A stretch of 27,582 nucleotides of DNA from Candidatus Bathyarchaeota archaeon (lineage in GTDB: Archaea > Thermoproteota > Bathyarchaeia > TCS64), in contig WJIV01000003.1 in assembly GCA_014730055.1 (NCBI GenBank), positions 1-27,582 on the forward strand. Reading direction: 5' to 3'. The translations under genes and the position numbers were made by a program. How positions within the stretch are numbered: position 1 is the first letter of the stretch; every line of letters begins with the position of its first letter. A model generated the notes under the pieces. That model ran no database searches. It was not told the origin of the DNA and worked only from the letters and a program-made list of their open reading frames with translations. Shown piece by piece: positions 7,110-15,931 of this stretch.

Positions 7110-8339
7110 ATGGAGCTAGGGGAAAGGGTAAAGGGTGTCAGAAAATTTCTGGAAGACCAGAGCCAGAACTATCGTATGATGCTTGTTCGTAGTGCTGGTG
7201 CCAATTTTCTTTTCAATTTGACTGGAAACTACACAAGCATTTATACCAAAAGACTTGGAGCTGATGACATTACTTTAGGTTACCTGAGTAGCGTAAGCAG
7301 CTTCATTAGTATGCTCATAAGCATACCCGTTGGATGGATCACGGATAACTACAACCTGAAAAAGGTACTCGGTGCGGGGATGTTCCTAAATGTATTCATG
7401 ATCGGGTTATACGCTTTTGCACAAGACTGGAGATGGATCCTTGCGGCAATGATAATTAATCCTTTTACTATGGCCTTAATGTTCAGAAGTCAGCAGGTAA
7501 TTGTAAGTAAAGGATTAAATGACGAAGACCGTGCTCAAGGAATGGGTCTAAGGGCTTTATCTGCACAAATCTTCGGGCTATTAAGCCCCTTACCTGCTGC
7601 AGTACTTGTAGATCGGATGGGAGGCCTAACCTTAGATGGTATCCGTCCTCTCTACTATCTAAGGTTGGTAGGATTGTTCTTGTTATATGGATACGTTTTC
7701 TGGAAGTTAACTGATTCTCTTCCTGAACCAAGAGATTCTGAAAAGGTCAATTTCACCCAGGATTTTAAGGACGTAATGAAAGGCGGTCGAAAACTTAAAT
7801 CCATGATTGTTGTAGGAGCTCTTGGAGCCCTAGTCTGGTCAACACAACAATCGTTCATCTATGTTTACGCAGAGGAAGTAAAAGGAGCTGATGAGCTTGT
7901 TCTCGGTTTAATGTCAACAGTACAAACAATTGCTATGATCCTTTTTTCCGTACCAATGAATAGATATGCGGATACCAGAGGTAGAAAGTTCTCATTTCTC
8001 TCTGTCCGTCCCCTCCTCTGGTTAAGTTTTGCAATAACGGTTCTTGCACCAAATCCTTATTGGCTTTTACTAGCCTGGTTTTTTAGAGGAGTTGCATTAA
8101 GTAGTAGCGCATATCAAACACTTTTACTGGAACTTGTTCCAGCGGATCAACGTGGAAGGTGGCTAGGAATCACGAACACATTCAGCGCTCTTGTTAGGAT
8201 AGGTGCACCCATTCTTGGTGGATATATGTATAATTCTCCGTATCCCTATCTAATTTTTATAGTTCCCTTAATAGTTGATATGCTCTTAAGAGCACCTATA
8301 TTACATTTTATGGTCCCTGAGACTCTAAATAGTGATTAA
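7110..8339 (+). CDS. Major facilitator superfamily transporter (paralogue A)
   Basis: A 409-residue protein with a charged N-terminal helix (MELGERVKGVRKFLEDQSQ) and about twelve membrane segments. The motif A region PVGWITDNYNLKKVLG lies after helix 2 and NRYADTRGRKFSFL in the second half. The central loop is DSLPEPRDSEKVNFTQDFKDVMKGG. It resembles the minus-strand transporter at 17465-18697 along its length. Shared landmarks are IRxLYxxxxxxxxLFxYxxxxLTD before the loop, the loop ending (V)xxxxDFxxVxxxG, ELVPxDxxGRW, APIxGGY and the terminal VPETLN. The pair therefore arose by duplication or belongs to one archaeal subfamily. The substrate is not readable; the neighbour at 17465 lies next to an aldolase, which suggests organic acids. 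Confidence 0.85.
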   Translation: MELGERVKGVRKFLEDQSQNYRMMLVRSAGANFLFNLTGNYTSIYTKRLGADDITLGYLSSVSSFISMLISIPVGWITDNYNLKKVLGAGMFLNVFMIGLYAFAQDWRWILAAMIINPFTMALMFRSQQVIVSKGLNDEDRAQGMGLRALSAQIFGLLSPLPAAVLVDRMGGLTLDGIRPLYYLRLVGLFLLYGYVFWKLTDSLPEPRDSEKVNFTQDFKDVMKGGRKLKSMIVVGALGALVWSTQQSFIYVYAEEVKGADELVLGLMSTVQTIAMILFSVPMNRYADTRGRKFSFLSVRPLLWLSFAITVLAPNPYWLLLAWFFRGVALSSSAYQTLLLELVPADQRGRWLGITNTFSALVRIGAPILGGYMYNSPYPYLIFIVPLIVDMLLRAPILHFMVPETLNSD

Positions 8340-8392
8340 TTTACGCTAAGATTTTTAGGCATCAAGTCTACTCCTAGGCTAGTGGTTTTACA

Positions 8393-8851
8393 ATGGATCT
8401 GGAAATGAAGATCAAGGAACTCATCGAAAAAGACCCAATTATAGTTGGTCCAGATGAAACCCTTCAAAATGTTGCCAAACAAATGGCTAAGGAGAAAAGA
8501 GACGTAGTTGTAGTTATGGAGGATGAAGTAGTCAAAGGATTAGTGGCTGCTAGCGACATCTTTCATGCAATGAGGAGCTACGTTCTAGGAAAAAATATGC
8601 TCGAATCGATACCAATGGAGATAAGGGATGTTAGAGTCAGTGAGCTTATGCGAGCTCCTCAAGCCCTAGAATTCATGCAGGCCTGTGGACTTACTGGTAC
8701 TAACATGTGTATCGTTCTTGGTGAGAATGACAAGGTAGCTGATGCCGTCAGGACAATGGCAATAAGTGGTGTAGATCACATACTTATAGTCGGTGATGAG
8801 GGTGTTGTCGGCACCTTAAGTGACCGAGACTTGTTGAGAGCCTTTAGATAA
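8393..8851 (+). CDS. CBS-domain pair protein
   Basis: A 152-residue protein made of two CBS motifs: residues about 6-60 (KDPIIVGPDETLQNVAKQM ... GLVAASDIFHAM) and about 80-150 (RVSELMRAP ... VGTLSDRDLLRAFR). CBS pairs (Bateman modules) bind adenine nucleotides and act as energy or ligand sensors. The second motif holds an unusual stretch, PQALEFMQACGLTGTNMCIVLG (89-110), with C98 and C106 where a plain strand-helix step is normal. It stands alone, 53 bases after the MFS gene on the same strand, so regulation of that transporter is possible but only inferred. No DNA-binding or catalytic domain is attached. Confidence 0.82.
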   Translation: MDLEMKIKELIEKDPIIVGPDETLQNVAKQMAKEKRDVVVVMEDEVVKGLVAASDIFHAMRSYVLGKNMLESIPMEIRDVRVSELMRAPQALEFMQACGLTGTNMCIVLGENDKVADAVRTMAISGVDHILIVGDEGVVGTLSDRDLLRAFR

Positions 8852-8868
8852 TAATTATTTACCCCTTC

Positions 8869-10191
8869 CTAAATTTTTATGTACCCACAATCATCACTTA
8901 TCTTAATCTCAGTTTGATAAAGTTTGGAAAGTCTTGATATCTCCTCAAGTACATCGAAGGCTCTCTCTCCATATGCTCTATGAGGTATCCCAGCAGTGGT
9001 TCTTTGATCTGCTAAAGGTTTATCTTTGTCATAATCTAAGTAAATTGGGATAAGTTTTATCTCAGATAATTCTCTATCTTGGAATTCTATCTCAACAACC
9101 ACGCTCTTCCAGTATGCTGGATCTTTGAAAAAGCTGCTTGGAGGTTCCTCGCGCTTCTCATAAAGATCCGCAGTGGAATCATCCGATGATAGCCCCCATT
9201 GCTCAAAAATATCACTTGGTTGTCTATAACATAAGGTGCTCTGGAATATAAAGTTCCCAAGACTGTAAAAGATTGGTCTACCTTTGTAGATCTCAATTCC
9301 TCGTAGGATATGTGGTCCATGTCCCACGTAAACATCAGCCCCTGCATCGATTACCCTATGAGCAAAATCCTCCACAGCTTTGGGTGAAATCTCATTATCT
9401 CGATAACCTTCTGGAGATTTTACTGTTTTGTAGTGATCGTGAAGACTGAATATCACCCAATCGCTCAGCCTTTTAGCATCTTTTATTGCCTTAATGTTTC
9501 CCTCAAGGTCATACTTGTTTGGGATTAATTCGCGCCAGGTATCCTCATCAGGTATGAATTTTTGACCTCTAACTGGAAAATCGAAACCATCATCGTGGTT
9601 AGAAGGCAGAATACCAATCCTATCCGCAATTAACTTTAGACACTCCCAGTCATCTTGACCAACATGGTAAATTGGTTGGAATCTCATTGGATTCACTCCC
9701 GGTCTTCCCTTAACGTCTTTTCTGCTATGGCTTGCTAGACCTAACTCCCAGGTTGTAGCTGAGATTAATGATACATTTCCTTTGGCGGTTTCCATATATG
9801 ATGGCTTGCGTGCCTCTGCAAGATTCATTCCTGCTCCTGCATGTACTAAACCCACTTTTTCAAGATGGTAAGTAGTGGACTCAAGACCTCCGACACTGTA
9901 ATCCATAGCATGATTGTTTGCTCTGCTTACCATATTGAAACCCATTCTTCTGATATCTAGAGCCACATCAGGATCCGCCTGACCATAAGCGTCGTATTTA
10001 TCCTCTCCTATAGGCCATCCTTCATAGCTATGTATGGCAATCTCAAGATTTACTATACTGGCGTCTGCATCTTGTATGCTTTTGAACAATTCAGCGATGT
10101 TGTCTTGAACTGAGTACTGGTGAATGCAACGTGTCTGGAATGCGTCACCAGCTAAGAAAAATGAGATATCCTTAAACTCCAATTTAATCAA
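8869..10191 (-). CDS. CapA-family (PGA_cap) calcineurin-like metallophosphoesterase-fold protein
   Basis: A 440-residue protein with the CapA motif order: FLAGD (D16), ASIVNLEIAI (N48, E50), SRANNHAMDYS (N93, H94), FSLHDHYK (H251, H253), YVGHGPHILRGIEIYKGRPIFYSLGNFIF (H291, H294). These are the metal-binding positions of the family founded by the poly-gamma-glutamate protein CapA. There is no signal peptide or membrane anchor, unlike bacterial CapA, so the archaeal protein probably acts in the cytosol on an unknown substrate. The start is TTG 10191 with a minus-strand TATA-like cttaaaatc near 10210-10217; a TTG three codons later is an alternative. It is divergent from the serine hydrolase gene. 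Confidence 0.85.
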   Translation of the reverse strand: MIKLEFKDISFFLAGDAFQTRCIHQYSVQDNIAELFKSIQDADASIVNLEIAIHSYEGWPIGEDKYDAYGQADPDVALDIRRMGFNMVSRANNHAMDYSVGGLESTTYHLEKVGLVHAGAGMNLAEARKPSYMETAKGNVSLISATTWELGLASHSRKDVKGRPGVNPMRFQPIYHVGQDDWECLKLIADRIGILPSNHDDGFDFPVRGQKFIPDEDTWRELIPNKYDLEGNIKAIKDAKRLSDWVIFSLHDHYKTVKSPEGYRDNEISPKAVEDFAHRVIDAGADVYVGHGPHILRGIEIYKGRPIFYSLGNFIFQSTLCYRQPSDIFEQWGLSSDDSTADLYEKREEPPSSFFKDPAYWKSVVVEIEFQDRELSEIKLIPIYLDYDKDKPLADQRTTAGIPHRAYGERAFDVLEEISRLSKLYQTEIKISDDCGYIKI

Positions 10192-10274
10192 TCGAGTTTG
10201 TTTCTCAAGATTTTAAGGGTTGTTGATCCTTGAGCCTTTATATGATAATGGAACAAATAATAATTTGATTAAGA

Positions 10275-11675
10275 TTGAACACGTCCGAGCTAATAAATTG
10301 GATTGAGGAAAATATTCCGGATTACATGCGTGAAGGAAAGCTACCTGGGTACAGTTTAGCTGTTCTGAAAGATGGTGAGACTATATATTCTGGAGGTTTT
10401 GGTGTCCGAGACAGGCAGAAGGGCTTACCTGCGACTCCAGATACTCTCTATGGAATTGGTAGTATAACAAAAAGCTTCGTTGCCATTGGAATAATGCAAC
10501 TTGTAGAGGAAGGCGAATTATCAATAGATGACCCAGTGAAGGATCACTTACCCCTAAATATTGGTTTTGAGGGTGAAACAATTAAGATCCATCATCTTTT
10601 AACTCACAGCCTTGGTCTTCCGAGTATTGCATCAAGCAGTGTTGCATTATATAGAGGCGTTGGCGAAGATACTGGAATTCCTTTTGGCGGGGTAAAAGAT
10701 TTCTATAGGCTTGTAAATGGAGCAAAAGATGAATTAGTTGCAAAACCTGGTGAGAGATTTTTCTATCATAACGCTGCATGGAGGATGCTTGGACATATAA
10801 TCCAAGAGAAATCGGATATGCCCTTTCATCATTATATTAAGAAGAAAATTTTGTCCCCTCTTGGCATGGAAAGATCAACACTTAACAGTGAGGAGTTCAG
10901 AAATGATTCTAATAGAATCATACCTTATTGGAAGAAACCTGATGGTTCTGTAGAACCTAGTAATTGGCCATACCCTAATCCTGAAGAAAATCCAGAATTT
11001 AGCTTCATAGCTGCAGCAGGTGGAATAGCTAGCACAGTCAATGAAATGACCAAGTACATGAAGATGCATCTAAGCATGGGAGAGTACTTTGGAGGTCGAT
11101 TAGCAAGTAGAGATAGTTTTTCTAAGATACAGACTATGCACATAAAACGTCCTGAAGGCTACTATGGAGAAACTGGATATGGTTATGGTCTGAGTGTCAC
11201 ACCCGATTTTCTAGGACATAAGATGATAGGACATGGAGGAAGTATACTTGTTAGCACAGCGTACATGGCAATGATACCTGATATAAACGCAGGTGTCATT
11301 ATGATGGGAAACAGCGCCAAAATACCGTACGAAGAGATAGCTGAGAGCATATTCGCCATATTAATGGATAAAAAACCTGAAGACGTAATACCTCCGCTAG
11401 AGATAAAAAGTAAAATGAATAGACTCGTGGGAAAATATAAGACATATAAGGGGATAGAGAATGTCGAAGTGAAAAAGAGGGGAGGCATGCTTTATGTACA
11501 CACAAAAAACCCATTCACGGATATGACACAACCAATAATTCCTGAGGATTCCAAATTAAATTCCCTGGATTTTTACATTTATATGGATGGCTGTAAGACC
11601 CCTGTCAAATTCCATTTAAAGGATGATGGGGGTGTAGATCTCTACATAGAAAGATATGTATATCATAAAAATTAA
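10275..11675 (+). CDS. Serine beta-lactamase-like hydrolase (class C / family S12 fold)
   Basis: A 466-residue protein. The catalytic S-x-x-K is SITK (S63, K66) in GIGSITKSFVAIGIMQLVE. The Y-x-N motif is YHN (Y164, N166), and the third motif is GHGGS (H320, G321, G322) in place of KTG. This is the usual set for beta-lactamase-related esterases and D-aminopeptidases. The catalytic domain fills about residues 5-370, and the last 70 or so residues (RLVGKYKTYKGIENVEVKKRG onward) form a beta-rich lipocalin-like tail of the DUF3471 kind. There is no signal peptide, so it is cytosolic. The start is TTG 10275, since the in-frame TGA at 10266-10268 excludes upstream starts; a tttatatga box (10236-10244) allows a short leader. 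Likely substrates are esters, amides or D-amino-acid peptides. Confidence 0.87.
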   Translation: MNTSELINWIEENIPDYMREGKLPGYSLAVLKDGETIYSGGFGVRDRQKGLPATPDTLYGIGSITKSFVAIGIMQLVEEGELSIDDPVKDHLPLNIGFEGETIKIHHLLTHSLGLPSIASSSVALYRGVGEDTGIPFGGVKDFYRLVNGAKDELVAKPGERFFYHNAAWRMLGHIIQEKSDMPFHHYIKKKILSPLGMERSTLNSEEFRNDSNRIIPYWKKPDGSVEPSNWPYPNPEENPEFSFIAAAGGIASTVNEMTKYMKMHLSMGEYFGGRLASRDSFSKIQTMHIKRPEGYYGETGYGYGLSVTPDFLGHKMIGHGGSILVSTAYMAMIPDINAGVIMMGNSAKIPYEEIAESIFAILMDKKPEDVIPPLEIKSKMNRLVGKYKTYKGIENVEVKKRGGMLYVHTKNPFTDMTQPIIPEDSKLNSLDFYIYMDGCKTPVKFHLKDDGGVDLYIERYVYHKN

Positions 11676-11690
11676 TTTTTTAAAAAAATA
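11676..11690. terminator. Bidirectional oligo-T/oligo-A terminator
   Basis: Between the convergent stops at 11675 and 11721, six T are followed directly by seven A. The T run can end the plus-strand hydrolase transcript, and the A run (T on the minus strand) the AstE-like transcript. Another aaaattttt lies at 11702-11710. Confidence 0.5.
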
Positions 11691-11720
11691 AACTTCCCAC
11701 TAAAATTTTTCCAATTTTGC

Positions 11721-12725
11721 TTACCACCCGGTTTTATCATTTATCCTAAGTAAAGTATACAGTCTGTCTCCCGGGAATACTAATCTTGCCGGATACATCG
11801 TATGGACAATTCCATCTATAGGGCTTTTTATCTCCTCGATAACTGACCCGGTCAAATCGGTAATTTTACCTATCGTCATATTTTCTTTGAGTAAGTCACC
11901 ATAGTCAGCAATAGCGTGAAATACTCCTGCTTCTCTTGCCGATACGCCAACCCACCTCATATCCAAGAATTTCTGATTTTTTGGCCTTTTAAGCTCTCCC
12001 TCCATCATGTTAAAGTGTTTTAGCAAATTAAATGTCCCATTTACATGATTCATTATGAACTCCTCATGAGGTTGAGTACGATAACCGAGACCTGACTCAC
12101 TAATGATACTAGCGACACCTTTTGTCACTGCTGAATGAATCATCGTACCTGTACTGGTATGACCTATATCGGGAGTGCTAGGAAGGACGTATTCTAGACC
12201 GAAAACCTTGGCCATTTCCAGACATAGTTTGTCTATTTTATCCTCTATCTTAAGGTATATAGTATGAACTAGGTGGCTCTCTGGGAGATCTCCACCTCTG
12301 AAATCTACGTGGTAATCACATACTTTCAAGGTTTGCCACACTTTACTGGCAATTCTCTCACTCAATGTACCTCTCGGATCACCAGGAAACACATTGTTTA
12401 CATTCTTTCCATCATAAGGGGTTGTACTTGTACTTCTCAAATTTACCCATTTAGTCCTCCACTGAAAACTGAACATATTGATTACGGGAATAGTAATGAA
12501 TGTACCACGTAAAGTATCTGGGCCTATCATATGATACAATCTTGAGGCTGCTTCAATTCCACAGTATTCTGTTGGATATAATCCACCTGTAACTAATAGT
12601 TTTGGACCGTCTTCTGAACCTCTTACAACGCCTATAGGCATCTTTACCGATAGGGCAAGATTATCAACAATCTCAACATATCCAAATTTCTTTTCACCTT
12701 TTTTCACTTCAAGAGGTTTGAACAT
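11721..12725 (-). CDS. Succinylglutamate desuccinylase/aspartoacylase-family protein with degenerate zinc site
   Basis: A 334-residue protein with the AstE/AspA (PF24827/PF04952-type, M14-like) fold: VTGGLYPTEYCGIEAASRLYH, TIPVINMFSFQWRTKW, YHVDFRGGDLPES, IISESGLGYR and a C-terminal beta-barrel segment IKSPIDGIVHTMYPARLVFPGDRL. In active members zinc is held by the His and Glu of H-x-x-E and the His of (D/N)-L-H-G-G. Here these are Y50-P-T-E53 and D141-F-R143, so both His ligands are lost while E53 and the later Glu are kept. The paralogue 218 bases upstream keeps all ligands. This copy is therefore probably not a standard zinc hydrolase and may be a regulatory partner or have changed chemistry. 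A good ribosome-binding site lies before its ATG. No frameshift is seen. Confidence 0.82.
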   Translation of the reverse strand: MFKPLEVKKGEKKFGYVEIVDNLALSVKMPIGVVRGSEDGPKLLVTGGLYPTEYCGIEAASRLYHMIGPDTLRGTFITIPVINMFSFQWRTKWVNLRSTSTTPYDGKNVNNVFPGDPRGTLSERIASKVWQTLKVCDYHVDFRGGDLPESHLVHTIYLKIEDKIDKLCLEMAKVFGLEYVLPSTPDIGHTSTGTMIHSAVTKGVASIISESGLGYRTQPHEEFIMNHVNGTFNLLKHFNMMEGELKRPKNQKFLDMRWVGVSAREAGVFHAIADYGDLLKENMTIGKITDLTGSVIEEIKSPIDGIVHTMYPARLVFPGDRLYTLLRINDKTGW

Positions 12726-12730
12726 AACAA

Positions 12731-12738
12731 TCTCCTCT
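12731..12738 (-). promoter_or_regulatory. Shine-Dalgarno motif of the AstE-like gene
   Basis: On the minus strand this reads agaggaga, five bases before the ATG at 12725. Such a motif is rare in this window, where most starts look leaderless, and points to a leadered transcript, possibly with the paralogue gene upstream. Confidence 0.55.
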
Positions 12739-12943
12739 AATTAGTACACAATTCTCTTACGTAAATATAACGAGGATTTGTATAAAAAAATATTAAACTC
12801 TGATAATAAGAATGGACTAATTTTTAAGTATTTAAAAAAGACATTTGAGCATATATGGAAAGGAAATTTACATTAAAGAACCTTAATTTATTTAAAAAAT
12901 AGATATATGTTGCCGTAGTCAGAAAAAACTGATAATAAACGGA

Positions 12944-13921
12944 TCATTCAATCTCTCTTATATCCTTACCAATTTCATAGACTACATCACCCTGCCATAT
13001 TGCTGGACTTGTAACCATGTGTACTACTCCATCCGTAGGAACAACTATTTCTTCCATACAATTTCCAAAGAGATCTTTAATTATTCCTAGTTTTTCTCCT
13101 TCCTTAACAATATCTCCGGCTCTAACGTTGCTGATAAAAAAACCTCCATGCTCCGCGTAAAGATGATAAGGGTTGAAAACTTTCGCTATGGGTGGTATTA
13201 TAGGAGTTCCTTGGATCATACCAAGTTGCATCATTACGTTCTTACAACCTCTAACCACCTCGGAGACTATATCACTTTGACAACGCCCCATGCCACCCGC
13301 CTCTGTACCAACGGTTAGAGGGAATTCTAGAGGACTGCTTGAAACTCTAGGTAAGCCCTCCCGAATCCACTCCCAGCCAAAAGCCCTACAGAGCTTCAAG
13401 TTAAGTTGATCCCTCCTTTCATCACCGGTCTTTCTATACATAGTGCCTGTTAAAAGGTCCTCCTCTATGTCTCCACCGTGCAAATTTAGCCTGAAATCGG
13501 CCTGCTTAAGTACCTCTTGATAAAATGTAGTAGTTAGATAATATGTTATCTTTGGTGGACCTGATCCCCCTTTAGGGACCTTCTCGACATATGAACCGGT
13601 CACATCTCTATAGTCTATAGGGTTTCCATGCATCCACCTAGTCTCGAAAGCAATTGTATTTACCACGGGCACTATGATGACATTTCCATCAATATTCTCA
13701 GGATCGAGTTCCTTCATCAGAGTTAAGCACCCTGCCGGACCATTGTACTCACTACCATGCTCCCCCCCATTAATTACTAATGTCGGACCTGAACCAGTAC
13801 CGTTGATCAACATAATAGGTATACTGTGTCTCCCCGCTGGCCTTTCCGCGATATCAAGATATCCCTCAACTGTTTCACCTGGCTTTGCTTCAAGGTTCTG
13901 AACCTTAAGAATCTCTGACAT
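12944..13921 (-). CDS. Succinylglutamate desuccinylase/aspartoacylase-family zinc hydrolase
   Basis: A 325-residue protein with the complete M14-like zinc site: NGGEHGSEYNGP (H55, E58) and LNLHGGD (H148), plus the catalytic Glu region LTVGTEAGGMGR. The N-terminal 40 residues (KPGETVEGYLDIAERPAGRHSIPIMLINGTGSGPTL) form the usual family lead-in, and the C-terminus (GDIVKEGEKLGIIKDLFGNCMEEIVVPTDGVVHMV) is the lipoyl/barrel-like domain. Relatives remove acyl groups from N-acyl amino acids or related amides, but the substrate here is not readable. It is followed on the same strand by the degenerate paralogue and has a 57-base divergent promoter region shared with the SDR gene. Cytosolic. Confidence 0.85.
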   Translation of the reverse strand: MSEILKVQNLEAKPGETVEGYLDIAERPAGRHSIPIMLINGTGSGPTLVINGGEHGSEYNGPAGCLTLMKELDPENIDGNVIIVPVVNTIAFETRWMHGNPIDYRDVTGSYVEKVPKGGSGPPKITYYLTTTFYQEVLKQADFRLNLHGGDIEEDLLTGTMYRKTGDERRDQLNLKLCRAFGWEWIREGLPRVSSSPLEFPLTVGTEAGGMGRCQSDIVSEVVRGCKNVMMQLGMIQGTPIIPPIAKVFNPYHLYAEHGGFFISNVRAGDIVKEGEKLGIIKDLFGNCMEEIVVPTDGVVHMVTSPAIWQGDVVYEIGKDIREIE

Positions 13922-13949
13922 ACTATGAATTAGTAATATTCAGATATGG

Positions 13950-13957
13950 CTTTTATG
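13950..13957 (+). promoter_or_regulatory. TATA box of the SDR gene
   Basis: The sequence cttttatg is centred 26 bases before the ATG at 13979, consistent with leaderless transcription. It lies in the short divergent gap before the AstE-family gene. Confidence 0.5.
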
Positions 13958-13978
13958 CCCATAACTGTTTGATGATCC

Positions 13979-14875
13979 ATGACAGATAGACTTGAAGGTA
14001 AGGTGGCACTAGTAACAGGTTCTGGGAGGGGTTTTGGAAGGGCTATTGCCATCGCTTTCGCCTCTGAGGGGGCGAATATAGTCTCTGTAGCAAGAAGTAA
14101 AGATGAACTCCTTGATGCGGAGAGGAATATGGTTGATGTGGGAGGTGAGGTCTTGACTGTTATTGCTGACCTCTCAAATGACTTGGGTATAAGAAAATTG
14201 TTCAATGAGACAATTGATCGCTATGAGGGGATTGATATCCTGGTGAACAATGCAGCAACAAGTCCCTGGCTAACGATAGAAGAACTGACGATAGAAAACT
14301 GGGATTTGACAATGGCAGTTAATCTAAGGGCACCTTTCGCTTTAAGCAAACTATTCTATCCATCGATGGAGAAGAGGGGTGGAGGAAGCATCCTCAACAT
14401 CAGTAGCAGGTCTGCTGAGATTGGCTTTGTAGCTGAACTCGCTTACTGTCCAAGCAAATTTGGCTTAGAAGGACTAACCCAATGTCTTGCTCTTGAACTA
14501 AGGCCATGTAATATTGCAGTTAATAGCCTAAATGTATCAAGTCCGCCTGGTAAGCGATTGAAACCAACAGAAATGTCTCTTGATCAAGCGGACCAAATGC
14601 CGGATAAGATTAAAGTTAATTATGCAAAGGAAAAAGAGCTTGTAGATCAATTTAAGGATGCTTGGGTATTTCTCGCAGAGCAAGATTCCTCAGGTATTAC
14701 TGGCATGAGACTAGCAACCAATGAATTATCTAATGTCCTCAAAGCTGGTGGGGCAAAAGCAGCATACAATAAATGGAGAGGCAAGAGGGTGGAAGCCGTC
14801 TACAATCCAGTAGAATGGCCAGAGAAGGAGAAATACCAGACAAAAGAGGGTGGTTGGAAGGAGCTAGTCTTTTAG
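13979..14875 (+). CDS. Short-chain dehydrogenase/reductase
   Basis: A 298-residue classical SDR: cofactor loop TGSGRGFG (G14, G18, G20), NNAA at 90-93, and the catalytic set N115, S143, Y156, K160 in NISSRSAEIGFVAELAYCPSKFG. After beta-1 the second strand ends SVAR; with R17 and R39 near the cofactor, NADP(H) use is plausible. The C-terminus is about 40 residues longer than a minimal SDR (KAAYNKWRGKRVEAVYNPVEWPEKEKYQ...), and the substrate loop after PSK begins NVSSPPGKRLKPTEMS, so the substrate is unusual or unknown. The end overlaps the convergent DUF362 gene by 12 bases. It could oxidise a hydroxy-acid or sugar, given the neighbours, but that is inference. Confidence 0.88.
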   Translation: MTDRLEGKVALVTGSGRGFGRAIAIAFASEGANIVSVARSKDELLDAERNMVDVGGEVLTVIADLSNDLGIRKLFNETIDRYEGIDILVNNAATSPWLTIEELTIENWDLTMAVNLRAPFALSKLFYPSMEKRGGGSILNISSRSAEIGFVAELAYCPSKFGLEGLTQCLALELRPCNIAVNSLNVSSPPGKRLKPTEMSLDQADQMPDKIKVNYAKEKELVDQFKDAWVFLAEQDSSGITGMRLATNELSNVLKAGGAKAAYNKWRGKRVEAVYNPVEWPEKEKYQTKEGGWKELVF

Positions 14876-15886
14876 TTCAACTTCTATCCATGATATGATA
14901 TCCTCAAAATAATTATCACCTTCGAGATCACTTGTTTTAATCTTAATTCCTGATAGATCTGAGTACCCCAGGCCATACTTTTTTGCAAGACTTATCTGAC
15001 GATGTTTTCTTGTTGGTATATCTCTAAGACGAACTGTATTATAATACCGCATCAACGCAACTGCAGCACAGTCATTGGCTATCATGCTATTGCTAGCTAT
15101 TATAATGCCTGGCTTAATATTATCACTAGAGTCAGTACCATATCCTGTATTCATCTCCATTACATCACTGATAACAAGGTCCACATTCCAGGCCAGGTTC
15201 ATCTGAACAATTTTTTCATGGTGCCACTCTCCATTATGCAGCCAATCACGTGAAGCAGCATCAATCATACCAACACCAAGTTTCAAGGCACAAGTGAATG
15301 TAGCTGTCGAGTGACTTCTCAGTATAGGTGTGAATATTATCCGATCAGCCTTATAGACCCTCTCAGGTATTGTAATCCCGTCAGGCCAGAAATCAGCTTC
15401 CGGTATTTTGACCCTCACCCATGGCTCCTCTTCAAAATAAGATAGCTGTAATCCGATATCCTCAGCTACAGATTTTATTCCAAGATTCTCCATCGTAGCC
15501 CTAGTGGGTAATCCACGGGCTCTCCCGCTCATATCACCCACAACAATCTTACTCGGAGAAATTCCATTATTAATAAGTTCATTAGCGATTGCACTAATTG
15601 TCTCAGGATGAGAATCTCTTGGAAAAGCATCGTCCGTATTACAGTTTGGTTTTATAATTACTTCTCCGTTAATATCTTCCGTAATAGGTCCGAGACCACC
15701 AAGCCTATTGATGGCTTCAATAACTCCCTTTCTTCTATCGTCTGATCTTACGATTACGACCTGATCTTTTCCATCGATTAAATAAGGGCTCTTCTCTTTC
15801 TTTTTTTTCATAACCTTTGGAGCCATTCTAGCACTATTGACTAGTTTTCGATATATTTTCATGGACCCCTGATTCGTCACTTTCAT
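14864..15886 (-). CDS. DUF362-domain protein without ferredoxin domain
   Basis: A 340-residue protein matching DUF362 (PF04015): GKDQVVIVRSDDRRKGVIEAINRLGG, the strand IIKPNCNTDDAFPRDSHPETI, VVGDMSG, the central DRIIFTPILRSHSTATFTCALKLGVGMI, and a late segment IIIASNSMIANDCAAVALMRYY. Many archaeal members carry a C-terminal 2[4Fe-4S] ferredoxin part; this one ends without it. The function of the family is not established. It starts 46 bases after the DapA-Fae fusion gene on the same strand, with its own TATA-like box, so it may be linked to that enzyme. It begins with a basic region (KVMKKKKEK at about 24-32) of unclear role. Confidence 0.8.
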   Translation of the reverse strand: MKVTNQGSMKIYRKLVNSARMAPKVMKKKKEKSPYLIDGKDQVVIVRSDDRRKGVIEAINRLGGLGPITEDINGEVIIKPNCNTDDAFPRDSHPETISAIANELINNGISPSKIVVGDMSGRARGLPTRATMENLGIKSVAEDIGLQLSYFEEEPWVRVKIPEADFWPDGITIPERVYKADRIIFTPILRSHSTATFTCALKLGVGMIDAASRDWLHNGEWHHEKIVQMNLAWNVDLVISDVMEMNTGYGTDSSDNIKPGIIIASNSMIANDCAAVALMRYYNTVRLRDIPTRKHRQISLAKKYGLGYSDLSGIKIKTSDLEGDNYFEDIISWIEVELKD

Positions 15887-15910
15887 TATAAATGAATAAT
15901 TTAATAATTG

Positions 15911-15918
15911 TATTTAAA
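15911..15918 (-). promoter_or_regulatory. TATA box of the DUF362 gene
   Basis: On the minus strand this reads tttaaata, centred about 28 bases before the ATG at 15886, in the short gap after the DapA-Fae gene. Confidence 0.5.
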
Positions 15919-15931
15919 AAATGAGAAAAAA

